Shown piece after piece: positions 17,021-25,202 of a stretch of DNA of 64,000 nucleotides. The notes below the pieces were generated by a model that had not been told where the DNA came from, made no database searches, and saw only the letters and a program-made list of their open reading frames with translations. Position numbers and translations under genes: made by a program. Numbering within the stretch: the first letter of the stretch is position 1; every line of letters starts with the position of its first letter. Origin of the DNA: Affinundibacterium seohonense (lineage in GTDB: Bacteria > Pseudomonadota > Gammaproteobacteria > Burkholderiales > Burkholderiaceae_D). The stretch spans positions 1 to 64,000 of the forward strand of contig NZ_JACOFW010000014.1 in NCBI RefSeq assembly GCF_014284305.1, in the 5' to 3' direction.

Positions 17021-18487
17021 TCACCACATATCTTCACTCTGAGTCGTTTGCATTTCATTGCGTAAACCTTCTATGGTGCGCAATTGTGCCTTATAGCTAG
17101 TGCTTACTTCCACATTTTTACGCTTTAACCACGCCTCTTGTCTTTGGCTGAAACTGCTATAGACGATGCCAAGGCGTTGCTGTTGGTCTATTTTGGTGGG
17201 AAATAAATATAGATTTTCGATGCCGAAATGGGCGGCATAAGCCTTCAATTGCAGTTCAATCTTGTTAGCGTCTTGTTGCGCGAAGAGACCTAATTGCAAG
17301 GTATAAAATTGCGCTGGTGTTTCGCGCAGCCAAATCTTGGATTGCGCTACGCGTTGTTGAAGTAGGCTTATTTGGGCTATTTCTGGCTGCGATTTCTCAT
17401 GCGTAACGGCGGGCGAGGGAGCGCGTGCGTCATTACTCGCTATGGACGTTGCTGAATTGCCGGTCGGACTGAGCGTTGGACTCAGTGTCGAGCTTAGATT
17501 CAGTGATTGTGGTCGCGGTGCTGCGCCTACTGTTGAGGAGGGCGCAGCATGTGACGTGCTTGGTGGCAGTGCGGTATGCGTCGCTTGCCAAGTCCAAAAC
17601 GCCCAATACAGCAGACCGCCACAGAGCATTAGCGCGAATAAAACAATTGCTACATAACGATATGAAAATTCTAGTTTGCTAGAAGAAAATTCACTGTCGC
17701 GAATGGCTGCTTTCACGTGCTTGGCTTCAACCGCATGGGTATTGTCAGCAAAGGCAGCCAATAAGGCCTTGTCTGCCAAAATGTTGATTCGTCTGACGAT
17801 GCCTTCGGAGACTTTTGCTAACAGTCTGATGGCGCTTTTACTAAACACGTTCGGCCCATGATAGCCCGCAGCACGCATACGAAACATTAAAAACTCTGGA
17901 ATTAGTGACGCTGTCATGGGCGGCACCATGAAGCTATGCGTGATCCGTTCCTTCAATTGCCGCATGCTCGGCAAATTGAGATTGTCGTCGAGTTCAGGCT
18001 GGCCGAATAAAACGATCTGTAATAACTTGTGGTGCGCGGTTTCCAAATTGGAGAATAGTCGAATTTCTTCCAAGGTTTCCAATGACATTGCTTGCGCTTC
18101 TTCGACTAATAACACGACTTGCTTGCCGTTGATGTGTTTGCCGATCAAATCTTGGTGCAGCAGACGAATCACTTCATCGGGACGTTTGCCTTCGGTCGGA
18201 ATTTCCAGTTCGCCGGCGATGGTAAACACCACTTCTTCGCGACTCAAGGTCGGATTGACCAAGTAAATCACTTCGACGTGGCTAGGCATCATGCCTTCAA
18301 GCATGCGACATAGCATGGTTTTACCACTACCAACTTCCCCAGTCACTTTGATAATACCTTCACCATGCGACACCGCATAAATCAAGGCTTCCAAAATATC
18401 GCCACGTTGACTTCCCGAATAAAAGAAGGCGGGATTGGGGGTGATGCTAAAAGGGGATTGGTTCAGGCCAAAATGAGAATGGTACAT
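17021..18487 (-). CDS. mshM: MshM: ExeA-family AAA+ ATPase with SPOR-like C-terminus
   Basis: Protein of 488 residues and first gene of the operon. The N-terminal MYHSHFGLNQSPF start and Walker A GEVGSGKT (residues 50-57), plus LLVEEAQAM as Walker B, identify the ExeA/MshM ATPase family. A membrane helix lies at about 277-299, then a Ser/Thr/Pro linker, and the end (FYTLQLGLFAQQDANKIE) looks like a SPOR peptidoglycan-binding domain. ExeA proteins help the secretin through the cell wall, so this protein probably positions MshL. A TATAAT on the minus strand 41 bases upstream could start the operon. Confidence 0.88.
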   Translation of the reverse strand: MYHSHFGLNQSPFSITPNPAFFYSGSQRGDILEALIYAVSHGEGIIKVTGEVGSGKTMLCRMLEGMMPSHVEVIYLVNPTLSREEVVFTIAGELEIPTEGKRPDEVIRLLHQDLIGKHINGKQVVLLVEEAQAMSLETLEEIRLFSNLETAHHKLLQIVLFGQPELDDNLNLPSMRQLKERITHSFMVPPMTASLIPEFLMFRMRAAGYHGPNVFSKSAIRLLAKVSEGIVRRINILADKALLAAFADNTHAVEAKHVKAAIRDSEFSSSKLEFSYRYVAIVLFALMLCGGLLYWAFWTWQATHTALPPSTSHAAPSSTVGAAPRPQSLNLSSTLSPTLSPTGNSATSIASNDARAPSPAVTHEKSQPEIAQISLLQQRVAQSKIWLRETPAQFYTLQLGLFAQQDANKIELQLKAYAAHFGIENLYLFPTKIDQQQRLGIVYSSFSQRQEAWLKRKNVEVSTSYKAQLRTIEGLRNEMQTTQSEDMW

Positions 18488-18792
18488 AGGAATTGAGGTC
18501 TGTTATCCAGGGTGATTGCATCTTAGAATTATAAGCATTTCTTTTTCCAAGCATACGCACTAATCTCTGGTTTTACTGGTTTTTAGCAAAGCCTTGTTGT
18601 TTCTTCTTCGAAATATTTCTAACTAAGTGCGGGGATTCATGCAAAATACTGTTTGCGGGTCATCGATTTGTTTTTTCATTTTGAGAATTTTTAGGCTAAA
18701 AACTGAAATAAGAACAGAAACACATGGCCTCATTGGACAAATTTTTTACCAAACCGTTCACCTAATTCGCTGTAACTCTTCTTTGGATCATC
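18488..18792. other. Divergent promoter region between mshM and the repeat lipoprotein
   Basis: This 305-base gap separates two divergent transcription units. A minus-strand TATAAT (plus-strand ATTATA at 18528-18533) is a candidate -10 for the msh operon, without a good -35. The rest is AT-rich with no gene or repeat that I recognise. Confidence 0.5.
18528..18533 (-). promoter_or_regulatory. Candidate -10 element of the msh operon
   Basis: The minus strand reads TATAAT, 41 bases before the mshM ATG. No -35 with good spacing is visible, so an activator may be needed. This is a sequence match only. Confidence 0.35.
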
Positions 18793-21294
18793 ATGGCTAC
18801 TGAAATTATCTGCAATCCGATGGCAAAATTCTCGCGTGTTATGCAATCGGCGTCCGTCTGCTTGTGTTTAATTTTGATGATATTAGGGCTGAGTGGGTGC
18901 GGCGGTGGTGCTGGTACAGTTGGAACGCCAACCGGCAGGGCACTCTATACCACCGCCCCTGGCAGCATCAATCTGGCGGTCGGCGCTAGTGTAAATTACG
19001 ACATCGGTGGGGGTACCGCGACCTATAAGGCAAGCAGTAGTAGTGTCAATGTCCTGAGTGTGGAAGTCAAAGGTACAGTATTGAGTCTCAAGGGTTTGCA
19101 GAATGGTACAGCGCAAGTTGTGATCAGTGATGCGACCGGTACACAATTAGGTTTGAATGTCACCGTTGGAGATGGTGGGGGAAGCGTGAGTTTGTTCGTT
19201 ACGGCTCCTAAAGACTTGACACTCGCAGCAGGTTTGTCCGGTAGCTACACCATTGCAGGTGGTAAGCCTGGCTATTTCGTGAGCAGCAGTAATCCCAGTG
19301 TTGCAGCTGTTGGGATTAATGGTAACAGTTTTATTATTTCCGGGATTAAATCTGGGGTAGCCCAAATCATTGTTCTTGATAGCAAAGGTGACGCCGTGAG
19401 TTTGAATGTCACGGTTGGTAATGGGAGTGCGGCGATGCCATTATTTGTCAGCGCAGCAGGCACCATCAGTTTGAAAGTCGCTGAGACCCAGGATTATATT
19501 GTTAGCGGTGGTGTCGGACCTTATCTTGCAAGTAGCAATAACCAAAGCGTCGCTACTGTCACATTGAGTGGTAATGCTGTCAGTGTTAAGGGAATCAGTA
19601 AAGGTTCTGCACAAATTACATTGTTCGACGCCAGTGGTGCTTCCGTGAGTACCACAGTCGTTGTTGATCCTACCGGGATTGCAACGCCATTTTATCTAGC
19701 CGCGCCGTCTTCGGTTACGATGGCGATAGGCGCTAAATCGACTTATAGCCTGGGCGGTGGTACTGCTCCTTATATTGTTAGCAGTAGCAATACTACGGTA
19801 GCGAATGCGAGTTTGAATGCGCTCAGCAATGCCGTGACGGTGGATGCGCTGCGTGAGGGTGAGGCACAAATTCTGGTATTCGATGCCACTGGCACTAAAG
19901 TATCTATCGAGCTCACAGTGGGGAGTGGTAACGCCAATCCTACCCCGCTCTATACTACTGCGGGTACTGGTGTGATCATGCCAAAAGCGGCGTCTAACAC
20001 CTATATCATCGGTGGTGGCAAGTCACCTTATACGGTCACCAGTAGCAATACCCGTGTGGCGACAGTGAGCATGGGTGCATCATCAACGACTTTCAGTGTG
20101 ACGAGCGTGGCAGTTGGTTCCGCTGCCGTTAGCGTGTTTGATGCTACCGGCAATTCAGTGAATTTTTCTGTTACGGTCAGTGCCAGTGACAGCAATATCA
20201 ATCTATTTACGACTGCGGGCGATGTCTTAACTTTACCCATCGGCGTCTCCGATAGTTATGTTATTGGTGGCGGCAGTGCGCCGTATATTGTCAGTAGCAG
20301 TAATGTGGGTGTGGCGCGTGCCACAGTCAATGGAAGTCGTTTAGAAATTACACCAATCTCAGCGGGCAGTGCGTCGATCACCGTGTTTGATAGTAGCGGC
20401 GCATCGGTGACGATCAATGTGACCGTCACCAACACAAACTCAACACCGATCGATGTGCAGCCGAATGGCGCAAGTGGTAAAGTCGGGAATATTTTGCAAT
20501 TTTTGCTTAGTGCCGGTAAGCCGCCCTATGCCATTACTGTGAATAATCCTGGGATCGCCACCGTTTCTCCACTCACTGTGAATGCCAGTGGCGGCAGTTT
20601 TAATGCAACTTTGCTCAATGAAGGTATTACTACGGTCACGATCATTGATGCGTTGGGGCAGCTCAAAGCCATTACTCTCACGGTCAGTCCAGGTACGCCT
20701 TCCTTGGTCAATGTGCAGCCAGACGGCGCTGGTGGCAATGTGGGTGATGCTTTGCAATTCTTGATTAGTTCTGGCACGCCGCCTTACACCATCACTGTGA
20801 ATAACCCGAGTATTGCCTCTGTGACGCCTAGCCCAGTGCCGACCAATGGTGGTAGCTTTACCGCTAATTTGCTCAATGTTGGTAGCACTGTTGTGACAAT
20901 TACTGACGCTTTAGGTCAGATCAAGGCCTTTAGTTTGACCGCTAGCCAAATTAACACATCGCTGCGTTTGTCACCGAATCCTTTCCTGATCGGCGAAGAT
21001 AGTACGGCAACGGTGAATTTGAATATTTTTGGTGGCACACCCCCATATCGCGCCTATACCAGCGATGAACGCTTGTCTCGCGTCAGTGTGGTTGGTAGCG
21101 TGTTAAGTGTCGCTCCCGGGACTAATGGTGACCGTTGTTTCACAGCGATTGATACCGATGGGAAGCGTATTCTTTTTGGAACCTTTGACGTTACGATCAC
21201 CGTACTCGACAGCCTCGGCGCAGCCGCGACCTCGATTATGACAATTAAGGATAATGGTCGAGGTGATGGCGTCACGCCGCCATTTTGTAATTAA
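18793..21294 (+). CDS. Lipoprotein with nine Ig-like (BIG-type) repeats
   Basis: Secreted or surface lipoprotein of 833 residues. The signal sequence ends in the lipobox LSGC with Cys36 as the lipidated residue, followed by GGGAG. Nine repeats of about 75-95 residues follow (about 51-126, 134-209, 217-292, 300-377, 386-463, 471-546, 553-632, 638-717, 724-818). Typical repeat landmarks are YTTAP, GGGTAPY, SSSNxxVA, and FDATG before a closing VTVG. Repeats 1-6 form one subfamily, 7-8 a second (VQPDGA, PPYTITVNNP), and 9 is divergent with a cysteine pair. Such arrays are common in adhesins. Its divergent position beside mshM suggests, but does not prove, a link with the pilus. ATG at 18793 or 18820 may be used. 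Confidence 0.82.
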   Translation: MATEIICNPMAKFSRVMQSASVCLCLILMILGLSGCGGGAGTVGTPTGRALYTTAPGSINLAVGASVNYDIGGGTATYKASSSSVNVLSVEVKGTVLSLKGLQNGTAQVVISDATGTQLGLNVTVGDGGGSVSLFVTAPKDLTLAAGLSGSYTIAGGKPGYFVSSSNPSVAAVGINGNSFIISGIKSGVAQIIVLDSKGDAVSLNVTVGNGSAAMPLFVSAAGTISLKVAETQDYIVSGGVGPYLASSNNQSVATVTLSGNAVSVKGISKGSAQITLFDASGASVSTTVVVDPTGIATPFYLAAPSSVTMAIGAKSTYSLGGGTAPYIVSSSNTTVANASLNALSNAVTVDALREGEAQILVFDATGTKVSIELTVGSGNANPTPLYTTAGTGVIMPKAASNTYIIGGGKSPYTVTSSNTRVATVSMGASSTTFSVTSVAVGSAAVSVFDATGNSVNFSVTVSASDSNINLFTTAGDVLTLPIGVSDSYVIGGGSAPYIVSSSNVGVARATVNGSRLEITPISAGSASITVFDSSGASVTINVTVTNTNSTPIDVQPNGASGKVGNILQFLLSAGKPPYAITVNNPGIATVSPLTVNASGGSFNATLLNEGITTVTIIDALGQLKAITLTVSPGTPSLVNVQPDGAGGNVGDALQFLISSGTPPYTITVNNPSIASVTPSPVPTNGGSFTANLLNVGSTVVTITDALGQIKAFSLTASQINTSLRLSPNPFLIGEDSTATVNLNIFGGTPPYRAYTSDERLSRVSVVGSVLSVAPGTNGDRCFTAIDTDGKRILFGTFDVTITVLDSLGAAATSIMTIKDNGRGDGVTPPFCN

Positions 21295-21330
21295 AACGGT
21301 ACTTAGTTTGATTGACCGCATATATTCTAA

Positions 21331-21390
21331 GTAGTGCTAAATTGTGCTGAGTAGTGCTGAGTAGTGCTGAGTAGTGCTGAGTAGTGCAGA
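21331..21390. repeat. 10-bp tandem repeat array
   Basis: Six consecutive 10-base units follow the consensus GTAGTGCTGA. The units at 21351, 21361 and 21371 are identical, and those at 21331, 21341 and 21381 have one or a few changes. The array ends at the first base of the terminator stem, so it would lie in the 3' untranslated part of the lipoprotein transcript. Confidence 0.9.
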
Positions 21391-21423
21391 AAAAGACCGG
21401 TATTGATTGCCGGTCTTTTTTTA
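21390..21423 (+). terminator. Rho-independent terminator of the repeat lipoprotein gene
   Basis: AAAAAGACCGG at 21390-21400 pairs with CCGGTCTTTTT at 21410-21420 around a 9-base loop, followed by more T. The A-rich left arm makes it potentially bidirectional. Confidence 0.9.
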
Positions 21424-21651
21424 TTCCTCCTGATTGTTTGAGTCCCACCCTCTGCGGCTGTTGTCGCATTTTTTGTCGGCCGACTTTCCTTAGTCTACCC
21501 AGTTAAACACATGGGTATATGTAATGTCCTACTTTCACTATCTTCCGTAAGTCTCTAATTTATTGAGATATTCTTCTTCGTGCTGTTTTAAGTATGTGCG
21601 CTAAGTCATTGACTTTATTCAATAATTTCGCATTTTCCTGTGTGAATTCGC

Positions 21652-21680
21652 TTGACCATGCTCAAGTGATCCTCTAAAGT
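21652..21680 (+). promoter_or_regulatory. Pmra promoter of the dcw cluster
   Basis: TTGACC at 21652-21657 is followed after 17 bases by TAAAGT at 21675-21680, a plausible sigma-70 promoter about 96 bases before the mraZ start. The MraZ-type boxes begin inside its -10 element. Confidence 0.6.
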
Positions 21681-21712
21681 GGGGAAAAGTGTGAAAAAGT
21701 GTTTTTTTGTGG
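21679..21712 (+). promoter_or_regulatory. MraZ operator-like 10-bp direct repeats
   Basis: GTGGGGAAAA (21679), GTGTGAAAAA (21689), GTGTTTTTTT (21699) and GTGG (21709) recur every 10 bases. MraZ is known to bind direct repeats of GTGGG-type boxes in its own promoter. The first box is close to consensus and the others are degenerate. Confidence 0.6.
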
Positions 21713-21775
21713 TGCAAATTGACCAAAAAAATCACTCCGTTTTTTCTCCAATGAATTCAAATTTAGGGTTATCCA

Positions 21776-22204
21776 GTGTTCCAAGGCGCCTCTGCACTCA
21801 ATCTCGATGCCAAAGGTAGGATGTCAATTCCTGCTAAGCACCGTGACGCCTTGAATGTGCAGTGCGAAGGTCGCGTCACCTTGACTCGTCATCCCGACGG
21901 CTGTTTGTTGCTATTTCCACGTCCAACTTGGGAGTCGCATCGCGAACAAATCGCTGCTTGGCCTATGGCGGCGCGCGCCTATCAACGAATCTTGCTGGGT
22001 AATGCCTGTGATGTGGAAATGGATGGCAATGGCCGCATCCTCGTCGCACCGGAACTGCGCAACGCAGTCGGCATGCAGCGCGATGTGATGGTCTTGGGCA
22101 TGGGTTCGCATTTCGAAATCTGGGATGCCAACAAGCTAGCCGAAAATGAAGCCAAGGCAATTGCTGATGGTATGCCCGACGCTTTAAGTAATTTCTCCTT
22201 CTGA
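21776..22204 (+). CDS. mraZ: Transcriptional regulator MraZ
   Basis: DNA-binding protein of 142 residues, the normal length, that represses the dcw promoter by binding short direct repeats. It carries two SpoVT/AbrB-like halves with [14 protein letters not shown] near residue 10 and [13 protein letters not shown] in the second half. Translation begins at GTG 21776, with AGGG 10 bases upstream. First gene of the cluster, nine bases before rsmH. Confidence 0.95.
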   Translation: MFQGASALNLDAKGRMSIPAKHRDALNVQCEGRVTLTRHPDGCLLLFPRPTWESHREQIAAWPMAARAYQRILLGNACDVEMDGNGRILVAPELRNAVGMQRDVMVLGMGSHFEIWDANKLAENEAKAIADGMPDALSNFSF

Positions 22205-22213
22205 TAGCACATC

Positions 22214-23167
22214 ATGACTGTTATGACTCCTGGAGAACTGATTCACCATACGGTGTTGCTAGACGAGGCTATTGAAGCACTCGACATCCAAGGCACGCGT
22301 GTAAATGGTGTGTATGTTGATGGCACGTTTGGCCGTGGAGGCCATAGTCGAAAAATACTGAGTCAACTGGGACCACAAGGTCGCTTGATCGCCTTTGATA
22401 AAGATCCGTATGCAATCGCTAATGCGGAGCAAATTAATGACCCACGTTTTTCTATCGTGCATGAAAGCTTTGCTGATATGCGCGCGGAGTTGGCACATTT
22501 AGGCATTACACAGGTTGATGGTGTTTTGATGGACCTCGGTATTTCATCGCCGCAAGTGGACGATGCGGAGCGGGGTTTTAGTTTTAGAAATGATGGGCCT
22601 TTGGATATGCGCATGGATACCACGCGTGGTATCTCGGCAGCGGAGTGGTTGGCGCATGAAGATGAACAAAAAATTAGAGAGGTTATAGAAAATTATGGGG
22701 AAGAACGGTTTGCTTTTCAGATTGCAAAGGCGATTGTTGCTCGCCGGGCGAGCGAGTCCATTTCAAGTACTCGGCAGCTTGCCGAACTCGTCGCACACGC
22801 CGTCAAAACTCGCGAGAAGGGCAAAGACCCGGCAACTCGCACCTTTCAAGCTATACGGATTTTCATCAATAAAGAGCTTGAAGACCTCGAGATCGGTTTA
22901 GTCGGCGCTTATGACAGCCTAGCACCTGATGCGCGCATGGCGGTGATCAGTTTTCATTCATTGGAGGATCGCATCGTCAAACAGTTTTTTGCCTCCAAGG
23001 TCAAAGTAGCACAACCAGATAGACGTTTGCCGATTCGTGATATCGATTTGCCCAAGCCGCAAATGCGGTTGATTTCGCGCATGAAACCAACTGAAGAAGA
23101 AATTTTGCGTAATCCTCGTGCCCGCTCCGCAATCATGCGCGTTGCAGAACGGATTGGAGCGATCTAA
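22214..23167 (+). CDS. rsmH: 16S rRNA m4C1402 methyltransferase RsmH
   Basis: SAM-dependent methyltransferase of 317 residues that N4-methylates C1402 of 16S rRNA in the ribosomal P site. It shows HHTVLLDEA near the start, the SAM-binding [11 protein letters not shown] around residue 36, [10 protein letters not shown] near 107, and the C-terminal [13 protein letters not shown] motif. ATG at 22214 is used here; ATG 22223 (MTPGEL) is a possible alternative. The stop lies against the ftsL start (TAATG). Confidence 0.96.
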   Translation: MTVMTPGELIHHTVLLDEAIEALDIQGTRVNGVYVDGTFGRGGHSRKILSQLGPQGRLIAFDKDPYAIANAEQINDPRFSIVHESFADMRAELAHLGITQVDGVLMDLGISSPQVDDAERGFSFRNDGPLDMRMDTTRGISAAEWLAHEDEQKIREVIENYGEERFAFQIAKAIVARRASESISSTRQLAELVAHAVKTREKGKDPATRTFQAIRIFINKELEDLEIGLVGAYDSLAPDARMAVISFHSLEDRIVKQFFASKVKVAQPDRRLPIRDIDLPKPQMRLISRMKPTEEEILRNPRARSAIMRVAERIGAI

Positions 23168-23442
23168 TGAGTACGCGTCTGAATTTATTACTCGGCTTGT
23201 TGTTGGTGATTTCTGCCTTGTCTTTAATTAATTCGCAGTATCAGGCTCGTCGCTTATTCATTGAGATTGAGCGTGCCCAAACATTGAGTCAGCAATATGA
23301 AATCGAGTGGACACAGCTCAAATTAGATCAATCGACATTCGGCAAACATGCTCGCATCGAAGCTGTTGCTTCCAAAGAATTAGGCATGGTTCACGTTACG
23401 CCTGATCGCACACAATATCTATCAGCCGAGGTGGTCAAGTGA
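23167..23442 (+). CDS. ftsL: Cell division protein FtsL
   Basis: Small bitopic division protein of 91 residues. One membrane helix (about 6-23, LLLGLLLVISALSLI) is followed by a periplasmic leucine-zipper-like coiled coil and the conserved end HARIEAVASKELGM. FtsL joins FtsB and FtsQ to recruit and activate FtsW-FtsI at the septum. Its ATG overlaps the rsmH stop, and its TGA overlaps the ftsI GTG start. Confidence 0.93.
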   Translation: MSTRLNLLLGLLLVISALSLINSQYQARRLFIEIERAQTLSQQYEIEWTQLKLDQSTFGKHARIEAVASKELGMVHVTPDRTQYLSAEVVK

Positions 23443-25202
23443 CTCGAGCCTCGCATTCATCGCGTACTGCAGCGGGTAAAGGCGTTTCCTTTTCTTCCAG
23501 CCCGGTGTTGGCGGTAAAGCTGCCAGTGTGGCGCTCACGGTTAGTATTGTTTTTCTTGTTTGCCGCCTTTGTCGCTTTGATCGCGCGCGCACTTTGGTTG
23601 CAAGGGATGTCCACTGAATTCTTGCAAAAACAAGGCGCGAGTCGTTATGCGCGCACATTAGAGCTGTCCGCCACACGTGGCAAAATTATCGACAGACACG
23701 GTCAGGTCTTGGCGTCGTCCGTGCCAGTCAAAGCTATCTGGGCAAGTTCAGAAAGTGTCCTCGAAGCACCTGCAGAAAAGATCGCACAACTCGCGGCACT
23801 ATTAGATATGAGCGAGCTTGAATTGCGTAAAAAATTGGTGTTGGATAGACAGTTTGTGTATCTCAAACGTCAGGCAGAGCAGGCTTTGGTCGATAAAGTA
23901 TTGGCCCTCAACATTCCGGGTGTGAAGACAGAAAAAGAATACAAACGTTTCTATCCCGAAGGTGAAGTCATGGCACACGTCGTCGGCTTTACGAATGTTG
24001 AAGATAAAGGACAAGAGGGTATTGAGTTAGCCTCAGAAAAAAACCTAGCCGGTAAAACAGGCAGTCGTCGTGTGATTAAGGACCGTCTTGGTCGCGTAGT
24101 TGAAGATATCGAATCGGTGCGTCCACCGCATGATGGTAAAGATATGAAACTGTCTGTCGACAGCAAAATTCAATACATCGCGTATACGCATTTGAAAGAT
24201 GCGGTCGAAAAATTTAAAGCAAAAGCAGGCGGTGCCGTGGTATTGAATGTGCAAACCGGCGAGATTTTAGCTCTGGTGAATTTGCCGACTTATAACCCGA
24301 ATGATCGCTCAGTATTAACCGGTGCGCAGTTACGTAATCGCGTGATTACTGATACTTTTGAGCCTGGTTCTACCATGAAACCTTTTCCGGTTGCCTTGGC
24401 ACTGGATACTGGCAGAGTTAAACCGGAAACACTAATAGAAACAGCACCGGGTCATATGACTATCGGATCTGCCACGATTCATGATGCTCACAAACAGGGA
24501 ACCTTGACCGTTGCCGGTGTCATTCAAAAATCGTCGAATATCGGCACAGCAAAAATGGCCTTGCAAATGCCACCACAAGAAATGTGGGAAATGTTTGCCA
24601 CATTGGGTTTTGGGCAGCAACCGAATATTGGGTTTCCAGGCGCAGTAGCGGGACGCATGCGCAATTACAAAACCTGGAAGCCAATTGAGCAAGCGACCAT
24701 GAGTTACGGCCACGGTTTGTCAGTGTCGCTGTTACAAATCGCTCGTGCCTATATGATTTTTGCGCGCAAGGGCGACATGATTCCTTTGACTTTCCAACAG
24801 TCAACCGCAATGCCTGTTGGCACCCGCGTGATCTCAGAAAAAACTGCCATGCAAATGCGTGAAATGCTAGAGAGTGTAACGCAGCCAGGTGGCACTGCTA
24901 CACAAGCACGCGTGCCTGGATATCGGGTTGCAGGTAAAACCGGTACTGCACACAAAATTGAGCATGGTAAATACGTGAATAAGTACATCGGTGATTTCGT
25001 TGGCTTTGCGCCAGTATCGAATCCACGCATTATTGTTGCGGTGATGATTGATGAGCCTAGTGGTGGTGTCTACTACGGTGGCTCCGTCGCCGGCCCAGTG
25101 TTCGCTGCGATCACAGCGAATGTTTTACGTTCTATGAACGTGGTTCCCGATTCTTCGGTGATGAATATCATTCCTGAACCTAGCGTACAGGAGAGTTTGT
25201 AA
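23439..25202 (+). CDS. ftsI: Septal peptidoglycan transpeptidase FtsI (PBP3)
   Basis: Class B penicillin-binding protein of 587 residues, cross-linking septal peptidoglycan in partnership with FtsW. One N-terminal membrane helix (about 34-55) precedes the pedestal domain with RGKIIDRHGQ. The transpeptidase motifs are STMK (catalytic Ser311, Lys314), SSN at 365-367 and KTGT at 500-503. Translation begins at GTG 23439 overlapping the ftsL stop, preceded by GAGGTGG. The stop overlaps the murE ATG. Confidence 0.97.
   Translation: MTRASHSSRTAAGKGVSFSSSPVLAVKLPVWRSRLVLFFLFAAFVALIARALWLQGMSTEFLQKQGASRYARTLELSATRGKIIDRHGQVLASSVPVKAIWASSESVLEAPAEKIAQLAALLDMSELELRKKLVLDRQFVYLKRQAEQALVDKVLALNIPGVKTEKEYKRFYPEGEVMAHVVGFTNVEDKGQEGIELASEKNLAGKTGSRRVIKDRLGRVVEDIESVRPPHDGKDMKLSVDSKIQYIAYTHLKDAVEKFKAKAGGAVVLNVQTGEILALVNLPTYNPNDRSVLTGAQLRNRVITDTFEPGSTMKPFPVALALDTGRVKPETLIETAPGHMTIGSATIHDAHKQGTLTVAGVIQKSSNIGTAKMALQMPPQEMWEMFATLGFGQQPNIGFPGAVAGRMRNYKTWKPIEQATMSYGHGLSVSLLQIARAYMIFARKGDMIPLTFQQSTAMPVGTRVISEKTAMQMREMLESVTQPGGTATQARVPGYRVAGKTGTAHKIEHGKYVNKYIGDFVGFAPVSNPRIIVAVMIDEPSGGVYYGGSVAGPVFAAITANVLRSMNVVPDSSVMNIIPEPSVQESL

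Larger units (their letters stand above)
21295..21775. other. Intergenic region before mraZ
   Basis: This 481-base gap holds a 10-bp tandem repeat (21331-21390), the terminator of the repeat lipoprotein gene, about 220 bases with nothing recognisable, and then the Pmra promoter with MraZ-type boxes. Confidence 0.8.
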
